Below, piece by piece: positions 35,770 through 48,121 of a DNA stretch of 64,000 bases. A model generated the notes under the pieces. The model made no database searches, had not been told where the DNA came from, and worked only from the letters and a program-made list of their open reading frames with translations. The position numbers and the translations under genes were made by a program. How positions within the stretch are numbered: position 1 is the stretch's first letter; every line of letters starts with the position of its first letter. Origin of the DNA: Cladocopium goreaui (lineage: Eukaryota; Sar; Dinophyceae; Suessiales; Symbiodiniaceae); assembly GCA_947184155.2 (NCBI GenBank), contig CAMXCT020001651.1:1-64000 (forward strand), in the 5' to 3' direction.

Positions 35770-37480
35770 TAAGAAAACATGACAGATAGACGTAGCCCAC
35801 TGTAAATGTTTCAATCGATGCCACAAAGGTTGCTACGTAACAAGCCAAAATAGAGGACACATTGAATGCCAGAAAGCAAGAATATAATGTTATAAGAATG
35901 CCACGATAGAATGTGGAAAAATATGTGCCATATATACTCCCAGATGAGCTGTCAGATACTATCACTGAATAATGTCACGGCGGGGGGCAAGCCAAGTAAA
36001 GTAATTCATACATTGCAGAACCTACGAACATCCGGGCTTCACCCCGCCTGGGTCGCTATGACTGGTGGCCACAAGGACATGACGCTGACGTGGCAACCTG
36101 CTTCTGGTGGGACTTCCGATGCAGCCAGGCTCATTCTTGACGACAACAATCTTCCAATTACTAATCCGTCCAAACCACTCGGGCCTCACCACGACCCATG
36201 CCATCGCACACCATTGCCTCTCGCTGCACTGACAGTCGAGATGGCTGCCAGACAGCAAAAGACCGTCTTTCATCAGCCATGCGACAGAAACTAACAGACT
36301 CCTGCAACGCGGCTACGCCAGCTGGACTGATAGGAGACAAACGCTGCCGAAAAGCCTCCAGAGCAATCAGAACCAATGTGACCCGACTCTTTCTCATGCT
36401 GTGTCTTACAGATTTGCAAATCCATGGAAAGCAACATCTACTTCAGGTCCATATGAAGATCTACACATGACACCTTGCGGCTCATATCCGCTCGACTGGC
36501 TGCACTTCGCTGGCCCTCCATGCTTGGCCTAGCCTCTTGACCAGTCAGCCAGCACCTTGACGGGCTCGACCGCGAAACCTGGCAATTCGAATCAGGCTGA
36601 CGAGGTCCGGACAAAGTGACGGTGATTCAACAACAGATTATCCACATATCCATGGAGATTTCACAGCCGTTCGCGGTCGGCAACTCTTACTGGCTTCGCC
36701 TCTGCACTTTGATGGCCAGCCGGTAAGAACCCTCCAAGGCCCTCTGACGCAGCCTGCAAAAACTGCTTTCTGCTGGACTTATGCATCCAACAATCACTAT
36801 CTCATCACCCGAATGCAAGACATCTTGCAACGAACCTCGGAACGTCTCTGGCCAGGAGATGAAGCAATTGGAGGGCTCCATGCGGCAACCTCTGTACCCA
36901 GAAATAACTTTTTGACATATGGCCATGGGTGATCTGCCCACCTCATCTGCACAAGTCAATGACTTCGCGACAGAGTCCGTGCGAACGTCAGCGTCTGACC
37001 CAGTGGCCTGAGCAGAATCTAGCTGTGGGAATGACGACTTCACGTCGCTTGCGGATGGTGACTTCATTATTACGCTCAAGATTCATATCACCTGGGAATG
37101 ATGACTTCAATGCTGGCGCCATCCCACCTCCATTCTCCTGAATTTGAATGGCTCTGGGGCGTACCACCTTTCTTCTCTTTGGTCCTGCGCAAGGTGACTG
37201 TGACAATTGTCATTGCTACATGAGTTGCGCGTAGCTCTCCTGCTTTTCCATGGTGCTGTCCGGCGTGCACCAAGGTTGGCCGAATTTGTACCAACCTTAA
37301 ACCAATTCAAGATGTCGGGTTGACGGGGGTGGGTTAGCCCCGCTTTCACCCGTTTTGTCTCGTCTGTTTGTCAAATGCAACGTGCACATGATCAAAAATG
37401 AGCGTCCCGCTGTGGAGAAATGGCCATTTTCACAGATGTCTGTGATGTGCAAAGATGTTGGCAATGAACATCGAAAGCAA
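35770..37480. other. GC-richer spacer with only weak ORFs
   Basis: Base composition is more GC-rich than the introns. A minus ORF at 36687-37079 (130 codons, starts MSVIMKSPSASDVKSSFPQL) and a plus ORF at 35911-36294 are open, but neither has recognisable motifs or splice context. Possibly decayed transposon or intergenic DNA. Confidence 0.3.
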
Positions 37481-37812
37481 GTGCACACGAACGTTAACAC
37501 AGCCCCACCCCCCACCCCCCCACCCCAACCCCAACCCCCAAGACTTCTTCGCGTAGCATCAACATCGAAAACAAGTGCACACGAACGTTACCACAGACGT
37601 TCTGATCGCAGCATCAACATTGAAAGCAAGTGCACACGAACGTTACCACAGACATTCTGACCGCAGCATCAACATCGAAGGCAAGTGCACACGAACGTTA
37701 ACACAGACCCCAGGCCCACCCCCCAACTCCAACCCCAAAGACGTTCTTCGCGTAGCTTCCACACCGAAAGCCAGTGCACACGAACGTTAACACAGACGTT
37801 CTGGGCGAAGCA
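37480..37812. repeat. Satellite S1 (CAAGTGCACACGAACGTTA)
   Basis: Five copies of AAGTGCACACGAACGTTA with GTAGCATCAACATCGAA and, in some units, a CCCCACCCC...CCCAACCCC block. Related to S2 at 38995. Confidence 0.85.
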
Positions 37813-38142
37813 TCAAGCATCTACCCAATATGTTGCATGATGCATGCGCGAAGGTGTTGCACAGCACCGCTTTCATTGATCCATGAATTGAACGACAAGG
37901 TGCGTTTGTAACCCTTGGTCCATGGGCTATCTCGATTTTGCAACGGGCTAGGGATTCACGTAGAGCATGGTCTGCATAGCCTTAGCAAGCAGCCGGAAAG
38001 TGGGTGACTGTCTTCAGACTTGATCAACTGCGACTTGACAGCGAGTTGACAATGGAACATGGATGCTAGTAGGCCCACATGCTACTGGGCCAGACCATAG
38101 ACCGCAATCCGTTAATCCGACAACACAGGAACTCGTAGTGAT

Positions 38143-38448
38143 CTAAAGACAATGAACGAGATATACCAAGCATCTTTGCAGCAATCGTGGGCTCCCAAAT
38201 TGCACGGTGGCAGATGAGCTACTCAGTGATACAGCTCCTGCGTGTACCGCCACCACCCTCTGCATTACTAATTGCCGCATGCCTATCTCCACTGTCGCCG
38301 AAGAGAAATCCTTTAGGAGCTCGGCCCGCAACTCATCCAGCGGCACGGCTGCAGCCACGGGCACTTTGGTTAGCAATGCTTTGCGCAAAGCTTCCACATC
38401 ACTAATCATGCTGAACGGAGCAAAAAAAGTGTTCATGCCACGACGCAT
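38143..38448 (-). CDS. Possible small ORF, unidentified
   Basis: 101 codons from ATG, with a helical-looking stretch (DVEALRKALLTKVPVAAAVP then LDELRAELLKD). No family recognised, no splice or neighbour support. It may be a relic of the broken ORFs nearby. Confidence 0.3.
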   Translation of the reverse strand: MRRGMNTFFAPFSMISDVEALRKALLTKVPVAAAVPLDELRAELLKDFSSATVEIGMRQLVMQRVVAVHAGAVSLSSSSATVQFGSPRLLQRCLVYLVHCL

Positions 38449-38865
38449 TTAGATCACGTGTCGAAGAGAGAGCTCCAGACCACATGTCGTTCTCAGATAG
38501 CAATGTCACGATTTATTTAAGTCTGGGCGAATGGACAATTCTTGAAAGATGGTAGTTTGATCTTTGAATTTGGTAGTTCAAAATTTTGACATACAAAGAG
38601 CTGACTCCCTGCAGGCAGCCACATGGAGAACAAAATGTTAAACATCCCGACGGATCTTTCACCGTCCCATGATTTCTCAAAAACATCGCTTTCGTGCCAG
38701 CCAAACGCACATTCTGGGTCCAAAAAAGTTTCTTAAAAAAAGTTCATCGCAAGATGCTTTCGTCAACCCTTCCAGCATTTTGTGGTCAAAAACGTTCCGA
38801 GTTCGGTTTTCCTTTTTTCAGCTCACAGTTTTTTTGCATAAAGACATGTCCACAGGGACGCCAAA

Positions 38866-38915
38866 AAACATATATATATATATATATACATATATATATT
38901 ATATATATAAACATA
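38866..38915. repeat. TA microsatellite
   Basis: (TA)n with ACATA interruptions. Confidence 0.85.
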
Positions 38916-38994
38916 TATGATACAACCATATTTATTTATGTGTATCATATCTATATATGTGTCCATCTGTATACATGAACATTCATATTACATA

Positions 38995-39470
38995 TAACGC
39001 AAGTGCAAGCGACCGTTAACATGCCCCAACCCACCCCACCCAACCCCAACCCCATGCGTGACGTAGCATCAACTTCATGACGCAAGTGCAAGCGACCGTT
39101 AACATGCCCCACCCCACCCCACCCAACCCCAACCCCATGCGTGACGTAGCATCAACTTCATGACGCAAGTGCAAGCGAACGTTAACATGCTCCACCCAAG
39201 CCCACCCAACCCCAACCCCATGCGTGACGTAGCATCAACTCCATGACGCAAGTGCGCAAGCGGACCGTTTAACATGCCCCCCCACCCCACCCAACCCCAA
39301 CGCCATGCGTAACGTAGCATCAACTTCATGACGCAAGTGCAAGCGAACGTTAACATGCCCCACCCCACCCCACCCAACCCCAACCCCATCCGTAACGTAG
39401 CATCAACTTCATGACGCAAGTGCAAGCGAACGTTAACATGCCCCACCCCACCCCACCCAACCCCCACCCC
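38995..39470. repeat. Satellite S2, about 82-bp units, six copies
   Basis: Unit CGCAAGTGCAAGCGAACGTT followed by AACATGCCCCACCCCACCCC, ACCCAACCCCAACCCC, ATGCGTGACGTAGCATCAAC and TTCATGA. Same order of sub-blocks as S1. Confidence 0.93.
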
Positions 39471-40135
39471 AAGAGGTTTAAGATGATATGTAAAAAAAAT
39501 GTCAAATTTGTGGGCCGGTAAAAGATCCGACTGCTTAAACATGTTCATCGTATCAGTCTCAGTGCTTTGCTAAAACTTACCAGGAGACATGTGCTGACAT
39601 TCGATCCAAGGATGGCCTTGCATAACTGGCTCGACTGTCGGATAGTGCGTTTGTTTTTGACTTGGAAACTTTCCATGCCCACACCAAAAATAATCCATGA
39701 GTGGATAACACCTTGGACATTTTAAAAGAGGGGCTTAGATTGCACAAGGGAAACACGCACACGTCAGACATTGACTCCTGTTTTGCACATATATTATTGT
39801 GTGTGTGTTACAGTTACGGGTACTTACTTACCATGAAACTTGCTGATTATGAATGTTGAGTGTAGCGTGCAACGACCATATGGGTCGGAAAACCATGGTA
39901 ATGTAATGACTTCGTACTCGTTGGGTTCCGAATTGCATTTTGCAGCAAGCATTGCCCCATGGCACCTGGCACGCCACTCACTGCAGTGAATGGCAGCCAT
40001 TGTACCAAGAGACCTGCCATACTGGGAAGTTCTGTGACTACGTGAATTTATGAATGCTGTGCATGGCAACAAGTTCTGTCGGTCATCTGGCCAACCAGCT
40101 CAACGCTTTTTCCACTCCCAGCCAAGTCTTGTCGT

Positions 40136-40652
40136 TCATGGAGCCGGTTCAGCAGCAGGGTCATCAGCCAAAGGCGCGGCAGCTGAAGAACAGTCTCTAG
40201 CTGTTCCAGACGGCTGCCTCGCGCTGGTTTTCTCTTGCTGTGCAGTCTTCGCCTGCTTCTTTTCTTCTTGTCTTCTCTTTTTCCTTCGTTTCTCTCTCGT
40301 GTTGTTTGCCCGCTGCATTTTGATCCATCGCTGGGTTCTCTTGTCAAACAGCTCTTGTGGAAGTGTCTCGGCGGCGGAGGTGGACTGGAGGTAATTTTCC
40401 AGGCTTGTCTTCAGAGCAGCAGCGAGACGAGGAAGCTTTGCCTGGAGAGACTTCAATGTTTTTCTCCAGGGGTGTTGCTCTTGGTTCTTTGGGATCTTCA
40501 AGTTCAACATCTGTCACATCGGATGCCACATCTTCTAAGTTGATTGCCGTTTCGGCATTGCTGCTGCTGCTGCGTGTCACGGTGACATTGTCCTCCTCAA
40601 GCTCAGGCGGTGTCAAAACAGCAGTAGCATCGCCATGGCTTGAATCAGCCAT
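40136..40652 (-). pseudogene. Broken low-complexity ORF (acidic N-half, basic C-half)
   Basis: The ATG at 40652 opens a frame rich in Glu/Asp/Ser (MADSSHGDATAVLTPPELEE). Near 40470 the natural reading passes into another frame, helical and then basic (RWIKMQRANNTREKRRKKRR), stopping at 40136. One indel in the AAAAAC run at about 40473 explains this. A charged protein of about 170 residues with no known domain. It may belong to the same degenerate unit as the KRPA ORF upstream. Confidence 0.45.
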
Positions 40653-41412
40653 TCTGGAGCTGAGTCAGGAGACAAGAGGTAAGCTTTAAAAAAATCCATG
40701 TCCTGAGTTGCATGATGTCCTTGGTATTTGCAAGGTTCAAGGCTCAAGGAATTTGATTTGATGGAACAGTAACATGTTTCTGGTCTTCTAAAGGAAATTG
40801 ACTTAACTGCCGCTGTTACGTGGCTGCAAAGAGTCAGAAAAATGTGGGCAAGATTAAAACTTCTGATGGCATGACAATGCACTGGCACAGCAACAAGTGT
40901 GGCAGCCAAGGCGGAATGCCTGGCACGCCAGGTCGTGGCCAGCTAGCGCAGGAGAAAGTTGGAATGAATTTTACCTCTCCCCAAATATCCAGAACCAGAA
41001 TACATCACACAATTGCAGGATTCCTGTCAAACAAGGCAGGAACCGCGAACATGGCTGGAGATGGAATGAACATGCACCGAGAAAAACATGGAACCTGCCA
41101 GGGAGAGAGCGGATGGATAAATGTCATGCCTGTGGTAAGCTGGCACGCCAATGCAGATGGCAGCCACTTGAAATGACAAGGGCACACCGTGCACTATCAA
41201 AAAGATAGACCGGCAGCCCGCGCCAAATCACTGGCTTGCCGCTGCCTAGCAGCCATGCCGTCACAGACATTGCTTGCAGCTGAAGCGAACAACACCCGGT
41301 CACACCAGTGCCAAGAAACACAACATCTGATGAAAATGTCACTCTCACAAGATTCCAGGTCATTTTTCTCCCTTGTCGCCTAGGCAGTCATCATAGTGTG
41401 CTGTGTCAAACA

Positions 41413-41895
41413 CTACTCAAGGTCCTCCAGGCGTGGCCAAGTCTTCATTGTCAGATGGAGGCCCTGGAATGACATCATCATACGACTGCAGATAGTAGTC
41501 GGTTGCGAAGATGTCTGCAGCAGGAAGGTTAAGGATGTCCAAGCCATACAAGAAAGTTTGCTCGCAATCTGCAAACAATCTTCCTGACAACTCTTGCAAT
41601 AGAACCTGTCATAGAAACCATGAGCTCCAGGTCGCTTGTTCGAAGTGAACGCCAGAGTGACTATCTTGTTTCCAAGTGTGCCACTGGCCCAACCCCTGAC
41701 CTTGTCCCGGAACTCTAGCAAGGAAAGGGGCTCGCCATCATGTGTGACTTCCATTGTCTGACCATACGCTTTAGACTCTGCAGCTGCAGGACGCTTCATA
41801 GCAGGACGCTTCATTGCAGGACGCTTCATAAAACCCAAACAACAAGAGCTCTTGATTCGTGAAGATTTGGCATAATGCTTTTCTTTCATGGGCAT
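41413..41895 (-). pseudogene. KRPA-repeat ORF with frameshift
   Basis: The frame from 41895 has three MKRPA repeats (MKRPAMKRPAMKRPAAA, residues about 24-40), then a globular part with FYCKSCQ, a possible zinc-binding turn. Near 41600 the coding signal passes to the next frame (LFADCEQTFLYGLDILNLPA, then acidic to TPGGP), stopping at 41417. KRPA repeats are, to my knowledge, common in dinoflagellate proteins of unknown role. The single frame change suggests decay or an assembly error. An intron is possible but no clear sites were seen. Confidence 0.45.
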
Positions 41896-42379
41896 CTGTC
41901 ACATTATGTCTCCAAAACGCATCAATGTTCTTGCCTGTTTTTTTAACGCTCATCAAAAACAATGGCCTGCCCTTCAGGCCACATTTGGGATTGCCAAATG
42001 GCTACAAACAATCTCATCACATCGACCCCCTGACCAAAAACATACAAAATGATATCTTGCAAAACAAGCAAAAAGTACATCCAAAAATCAACTGGCGTGT
42101 CCACGTTTGCAAACCCCAAGACAAAAAAGTAACCATCCAGAACCTGACCTTCAAATCATGATGTAGATGATGGAAGTCATGTTAAAAGTGATATGGGGGA
42201 TGTAGATGCTGGGAAAGGTGAAATGATAATATAGGTGATGTCTATGAAACTAGCTGTTGTATGTGTAGATGATGTAGAAAGATACTGTACTATTGTCAAA
42301 GGAAGTTTGACTTGGGAAAGTTCCGTTTTACAGAGATTTCAAATGTAATGCATTAGATTAGACAAGAAAAGTTCCAATG

Positions 42380-42785
42380 AAGATGAGATGAGAAGGACCA
42401 GATGAGGATGAGGTGAGATGAAAAGGATCGGATGAGGATCAGATGAGGATGAGAAGGATGGGATGAGGATCGGATGAGGATGAGAAGGATCGGATGAGGA
42501 TCAAAAAAGGCTGAGAAGGACCGGATGAGGATCAGATGAGGATGACAAGGGTCAGATGAGGAAGAGAAGATCAGATGAAGATGAGAAGGATCGGATGAGG
42601 ATCAGATAAGGATGAGAAGAATCAGATGAGGATGAGAAGGATCAGATCAGGATGAGCAGGACCAGATGAAGATGAGAAGGAGGATGAGATGAGAAGGATC
42701 AGATGAGGCTGCGATGTGGTGAGCTGAGATGAGGATGAGATGAGATGAGATGAGATGAGATGAGGATGAAAAGGGGGAGATAAGA
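42380..42785. repeat. GGATGAGAAGGATCAGAT-type purine repeat
   Basis: Irregular units of GATGAGGATGAGAAGGATC, ending in pure GAGAT repeats at 42738-42765. Confidence 0.9.
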
Positions 42786-43129
42786 AGGAGTGAGATGCCA
42801 TGAGATGTTAGCATGCCATGTTCAAGGCCCACAACCGTTTCCTATAGGCACTTGTCCTTTGAACATTTGCAACCCTATAGGTTTTTTATCTTGGAAACTT
42901 ACGCCCCCCGACTTCTTGGTTTGCTGCTTGTAAATGATGGATGATGCCGGTAATATCCTGCAGCTTGTGAATGATTTAAATGACATGGGTGATGCCAATA
43001 CATGTGGATGATGCTGTTCATGTGGAAAATAAAAAAGAAGAAGGTGATGTTGTAGAGGATAGACATGGAGAAGATAAAAGGTGATGTTGTAGAACATGAT
43101 GAACTTATATAGATGAATTGGATGACGAG

Positions 43130-43205
43130 GATCCTTTTCGCGCGTACAGACGAACCCTCCCTCGCGTGTACAGACGAACCCGTTTTCGCGTGTACAGACG
43201 ACCCC
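43130..43205. repeat. Short tandem TCGCGTGTACAGACGAACCC
   Basis: Three copies of about 27 bp ahead of the ATCT tract. Confidence 0.8.
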
Positions 43206-43210
43206 TCGAC

Positions 43211-43460
43211 CTCTATCTATCTATCTATCTATCTAATCTAATCTAATCTAGTCTAGTCTAGTCTAATCTAATCTAATCTAATCTATCTATATATCTATCT
43301 AATCTATCTAATCTATCTAATCTATCTAATCTATCTAATCGATCTTATCTATCTTATCTATCTTATCTATCTTATCTTTTCTATCTATCTATCTATCTAA
43401 TCTAATCTAATCTAATCTAATCTATCTATCTATCAGTCCAACTATCTATCTATCTATCTA

Positions 43461-43496
<36 letters not shown>

Positions 43497-43500
43497 TGTA
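43211..43500. repeat. ATCT / AATCT / TCTTATC microsatellites
   Basis: Several adjacent homogenised blocks (ATCT, TAATC, ATCTTATCT, GTCT). Confidence 0.95.
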
Positions 43501-43803
43501 TCTATGGATGTATCTATGCATGCATGTATGCATACATGCATGGCTGTATGGCTGTATGTATGTATGCATGCATGCATGCATGCATGCATGGCTGTATAGC
43601 GGTATGTATGTATGCATGCATGCATGTATGCATGGCTGTATGTATGTATGTATGTATGCATGCATGTATGCATGCATGCAGGCATGTATGGATGCATGCA
43701 TGCATGCATGCATGGCTGTATGTATGTATGGATGGATGGATGGATGGATGGATGGATGTATGGATGTATGTATGTATGTATGTATGTATGTATGTATGTA
43801 CAT
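43500..43803. repeat. ATGC/ATGT/ATGG microsatellite
   Basis: Tetranucleotide variants of ATGN in homogenised blocks. Confidence 0.95.
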
Positions 43804-44813
43804 ACGCACATCCTGCTATTTGGCTCCATTTAAGGCTCACCTGGAGCTTCCAAAGTTCTGGCCAGGTGGCAAATTGCCATCCTCTGCTGCAAAGCCAACG
43901 GAGCGTGCTTGATCCAGGTAGGCCTGAGACGCGAAGCGATGAGGTTGATTGAAAGTTTGAAAGTTTATTGCGGTGTTGTTCATTTTTCATGGGATTTAAA
44001 CAGAAACACTCATGGGATATGTATATATATATATATACATTTTATATATATATATATATTTATTTATTTATGTATCTTATTACATATGTATATATATATA
44101 CATACACATTTTGAGATATACGAAATGGATATGATGGGAGGTACACTGTCATCAAACTTGGCGCTTGGAAATCCCCAGACGAAATTCTGTGGGATTTACG
44201 AAATTCCCAACCTGAAAAAGGTGCGTGTTTCAAAAGGATGGGAAAACTATCAATTTCCAGGATATTATGGAATATAGTTGGAATATAGTTGAAATATAGT
44301 TGGAAAACCATCATAGTTGGATAATATGGTTTATATAGTTCAAAACACAATTTCCTGATTGGAAAACCTTAAAAAGGCCATGGGTTGTCATCATTCTTTC
44401 CAGGATATTATGGAATATAGTTGGATAAGCAACAACATTATGCCGGGATTTACATCTGATGGACATTTTCAGCAGGGCGATTTCAGACTAGGCTTACCTT
44501 GTTTTTGGACCAGGGTGAAGAAGGTTTTCTGCGGTCAACAAGTACTGGAAATATCAGTGGCAAACACAAATTCTTGATTTTTTAGGCGAAAAAAACACAT
44601 GTGTTGAACATCAAATGAATCATATGTAATTGTCTGAAGGTAGATGCATCAAAAAAAGGACTGAAAAGGCGCCATCTTCGAAAAAAACTCCAGGTGTCCA
44701 TCGGTGTCCATGGCCATTGAAAAGGTCGCCATGATTCGCCAACTCGTTGTACAAAAAACTCAACACCATCCCATGTTCTTGGAAAAATATCTATAAATAA
44801 GTCCAAAAAATTG

Positions 44814-44861
<48 letters not shown>

Positions 44862-44868
44862 CATATAT
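43804..44868. other. Spacer with AT microsatellites
   Basis: (TA)n at 44018-44100 and 44815-44868, and short direct repeats GGAATATAGTTG at 44270-44310. No gene seen. Confidence 0.4.
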
Positions 44869-44966
44869 ACCATCTGGTTATGACTAACGGTTTGCCATGG
44901 AAAGATCCACCATGCTATTAATAGGTAAACCATCTATTTCTATGGGCCATCTATTTCTATGGACCA
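44869..44966. mobile_element. IR-A element, left half split by retroelement
   Basis: TACCATCTGGTTATGACTAACGGTTTGCCATGG and CCATCTATTTCTATGGGCC match the left two thirds of the GTTTGCCATGG subtype. Homology stops where the retroelement begins. Confidence 0.75.
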
Positions 44967-47941
44967 CTTCATCTCCCCTCGAGATGGAAATCAAAGGCAA
45001 CGGACTTAGACCTGGTCTGTTGCAATCAGCTTCCACTCTGCAGCAATGTCACCAACTTGACGGAAGTCCTCAGCGATCACATAGCAAAATCGGTGACCAT
45101 CAGTCACCCATGGCAACTTGATTCTCACAGAGGCGTTCTCCAGAACAGAGGCTCTTGGAAACAGCCTCCCTCCATCTCCAGCACAACATGGACGGAATTG
45201 CTTGATTACACTTGGAAGCAAGGTAGCGAGGCCCAACGGGAGCTCTATCATTTATTGGACTCTCCCAACCCGGACGTCAACCTCGAATGGGAAACCTTCC
45301 TCAAAGCAGTGCACAACATGTTTGATGACACGGCCAAAACACTGGCTTTGGATCAAACTGCCAACAACTCTGTCGAATTTCTCAAATGGCTCCAAAGCTG
45401 CAGAATGGTCAAGGCCAGAAATACACCTCCCAAGCATGTGCGGGTGAGCCGCCGAAACACCAGACGCCTGGGATCCATGCAAGAACGAAAACGCCGCAAC
45501 CGTCTGGCCAAACTGGCTCGGTTGCATCAGCTCCTCACCGACAGACCAGGAGACAGAGAAATCCACTGTCTTCGCAGAAAGCTCCACTTGGATGCCACGG
45601 ATGCCTCCACCTCGGATCTCTTCCTCCAAGTCCAACAGGAGATTGGGAGACTCCGTACCCAAATCTGCCAAGAAGATCAGGAAACAAAGCGTGTTGCCAT
45701 CCAGAAATGGCGGCAAGACATGAGACACAATTTGACGGCAAGATATAAGTGGATCCGCAGAGGCCAGGAATGTCCACACCTACCTACTCTGGCATCCAAT
45801 GGTGAAACCTTCCTCGGCGATGAGAAATCCATTGCGGCCATTACAAACCACTGGCGATCAACTTGGAATGCGGCGAGACATCGAGCCCAACTCTCACTGC
45901 CTCAACAGCTCAACATGGCGCAGGAGCTTCTTCAACCACTGCACCACGATTATGCGGGCACGCGCCCTACAATGGCGGACCTGATCAAGGCGGTCAAACG
46001 CCTGCATGGTGCTCCAGGACCGGATCAGTGGACCTGTTTGGAAATCCGTGTTTTACCCCTAAACTGCCTTAAGACTTTCCATTTCATTACGGAAAGATGG
46101 GAAATCTACGGCCAAACGCCTCAGGCTATTCAGGACAGCAAGCAGGTCAATTTACCTAAGGCTAACAAAGTTTCTGAGGACAATTTCTTGGATCCCAAAA
46201 ACACCAGACCTATTAACATTTACTCTTGTTGGTATCGGCTTTTTGCCTCGATGTGGGCCCAATCCGACAACATGAAACAGTGGTACAAGGAAACCTTGCC
46301 CTCCTCAATTCTTGGAGGCCCAGAAACAAAAGGAGCTGACATGGTCACTTCGGAGCTTCATGATTTGTTGCACATCGAAGGTTTCTTTGCCACGTTGGGC
46401 CTCTCCCAAGCCTTTGACAACATTCAAGCGGAAGTTGCGACCACTTCCATGAGAACCTTGGGAGTCCCTCCCCGGCTCACCGGGGTCTTGCGTCACCAAT
46501 GGCTCCACCAACGAAGATGGATGACATGGAACAGATGCGTCTCTGAGACAGAGGTCAACACAGATAGGGATCCCACAGGGAGATCCCCTTTCACCTTTGG
46601 CCATGAACTGTGTTATGACTTTGGGGGTGAAAAGCGTTGAAAGGGACCTGTCTCCGGTTGTTCCCAGGCACTTCGTTTGGATGGATGACCGTAGTTTCAT
46701 CCTTAGAAACCCCCGGCACCTTGTTCAAACTTGTGACAGTTGGTTCAGGTTCTCTTCTAACTTTGGTTTCAGAGAGAACGAACAAAAGGCCCAGCTGGTG
46801 GCAGCCACCAGCCACCGGGAAAACAAACTGCGGGAATGCTTACTTGATCACGATCTGCTTCCTAGAATCCTTCCATATGCTGAGGTTCTCGGTAGCCATG
46901 TGGGAAAGTTGACAAGGTCACTCAGGCCTCTGGAATCCCAAAGAGTTTCCTTAGCAAAGCTGGTGGCTCAAAGAATTGCCTTGTTACCACTCCCTCGGGT
47001 GGCCAAACTTGAAACATGTCGGGCGACCGTCCTTAGCAGAGCTGCTTATGGATGGACAGGTAAGAGACCTACTAAGGAACTCAGCAAATCACTGGACCAG
47101 GCGGTCCACAAAGCCTGTGGAGGCTTTAAACAGTCACCTCCGGCACTGCGAAAGACTCCTTGAGGGGGGCACTACAGTGTACGACAGTTCATGTTGTGGC
47201 TTAGACGCATGGTGCGCCCTGAGGACACGGCCTGCCGGTCTGACAATTCCCACGCTGCTCGTTTGGCTAAAGAGTGGCTCAAATTCACAGGTTGGACTGA
47301 ATGTGTGCATGCCCGTTTGGGTAAGCGCTGGACTCATTCGAAACTTCCGAACCAAAGTATCCTCATGCCAGCCATTGGGGATGACATCGATGCTAAACAA
47401 ATTTGTCATTTGTCGAGGGAAGCATGGCGAATTGAACAGTGGAAGTTACTGCGTGCCAGCGGCCGCAGAGAGCTTCCGGACATTCCTATTCATTATCCGC
47501 CTGGGCGTGTCCAGGCCACGAGGGACTGGTTGAAAACGGCCACAGGCGCCAGTAGGACCATTCTGCTAGGTGCTGCGGTTTCACCTGCGACTCTGCATCG
47601 ACAAGCTCCGGGCAACCTTTGCACCTGGGGTTGTGGTCAGTTGGGTCATTGGAAACACATCATTTGGGAATGCCCATTAAGACCTATCAAACCTGAGCAT
47701 GTGCCAGTTGATGATTTACAAGCTCGTTGGCTCTGGCCTACTGAGGAACGATCCACTAAGGACTCCAAACTCTTGGATTTTGCTAAGGCTTTACTTGAGG
47801 CACTGTGGCAGCAACGCCACCACCCAGCGGCGGCAGCGGCAGCGGCGGCTTCTCAGGAGGCAGTCACGGCGCTGTAGCAGCTGGCACATCTTCACTGCTG
47901 CATCTGGCTTTACCGCGGTTTGCAGCCCTCAACCGAATCGA
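44967..47941 (+). pseudogene. 5'-truncated LINE-like retroelement with reverse transcriptase, inactivated
   Basis: Opens inside the end of an APE-type endonuclease (LVCCNQLPLC...EVLSDH at about 45014-45075), so the 5' part is missing. A long linker follows, then reverse-transcriptase blocks: VNLPK...RPINIYSCWYRLFA (about 46147-46250), motif A LGLSQAFDNI (about 46397-46426), motif B GIPQGDPLSPLA (about 46568-46603, in the next frame), motif C FVWMDD (about 46674-46691). C-terminal part to 47877 with a CTWGCG...H...C zinc-knuckle-like segment and an Ala run. Damage: a frameshift at about 46560, TGA at 47161-47163, and Gly where motif A normally has its first catalytic Asp. Plus strand, opposite to all genes here. 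No poly-A tail is evident. Confidence 0.85.
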
Positions 47942-47966
47942 CTGTGAATGTCATAACAGGAGGGTA
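47942..47966. mobile_element. IR-A element, right terminus after retroelement
   Basis: CTGTGAATGTCATAACAGGAGGGTA corresponds to the CTGTTAGTCATAACCAGAGGGTA end of the family. With 44869-44966 it brackets the retroelement. Confidence 0.65.
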
Positions 47967-48027
47967 TATATCGTTGTGACCCACTTACATAGTCAAAACA
48001 AAACACCAAAAATCTCCTCAGAAGCCA

Positions 48028-48121
48028 TCAGCCATCCGTTGGCGCCTCCTTGGCAAAGCTCATCCTGGCGGCGTCCGCTACCATTCCTGGATCCTCGGAC
48101 GGAACCACGTTCTCGTAGGTC
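48028..48121 (-). CDS. chlI: chlI terminal coding exon
   Basis: Acceptor GGCTCAG|GACC; reads [20 protein letters not shown] and ends APTDG then TGA (48030-48028). Part of a C-terminal extension absent from typical ChlI. Phase 2 entry matches the previous exon. Confidence 0.75.

Noticed and set aside
35911-36294. 127-codon plus-strand ORF
   Set aside because: Begins in repeat-flanking sequence; no motif, no splice context, and a competing minus-strand frame is equally open.
43486-43990. ORFs rich in MHAC and IHTY repeats
   Set aside because: Translation of ATGN tetranucleotide repeats.
45252-45779. Minus-strand ORF of 175 codons opposite the reverse transcriptase
   Set aside because: Antisense shadow of the long coding frame; no motifs.
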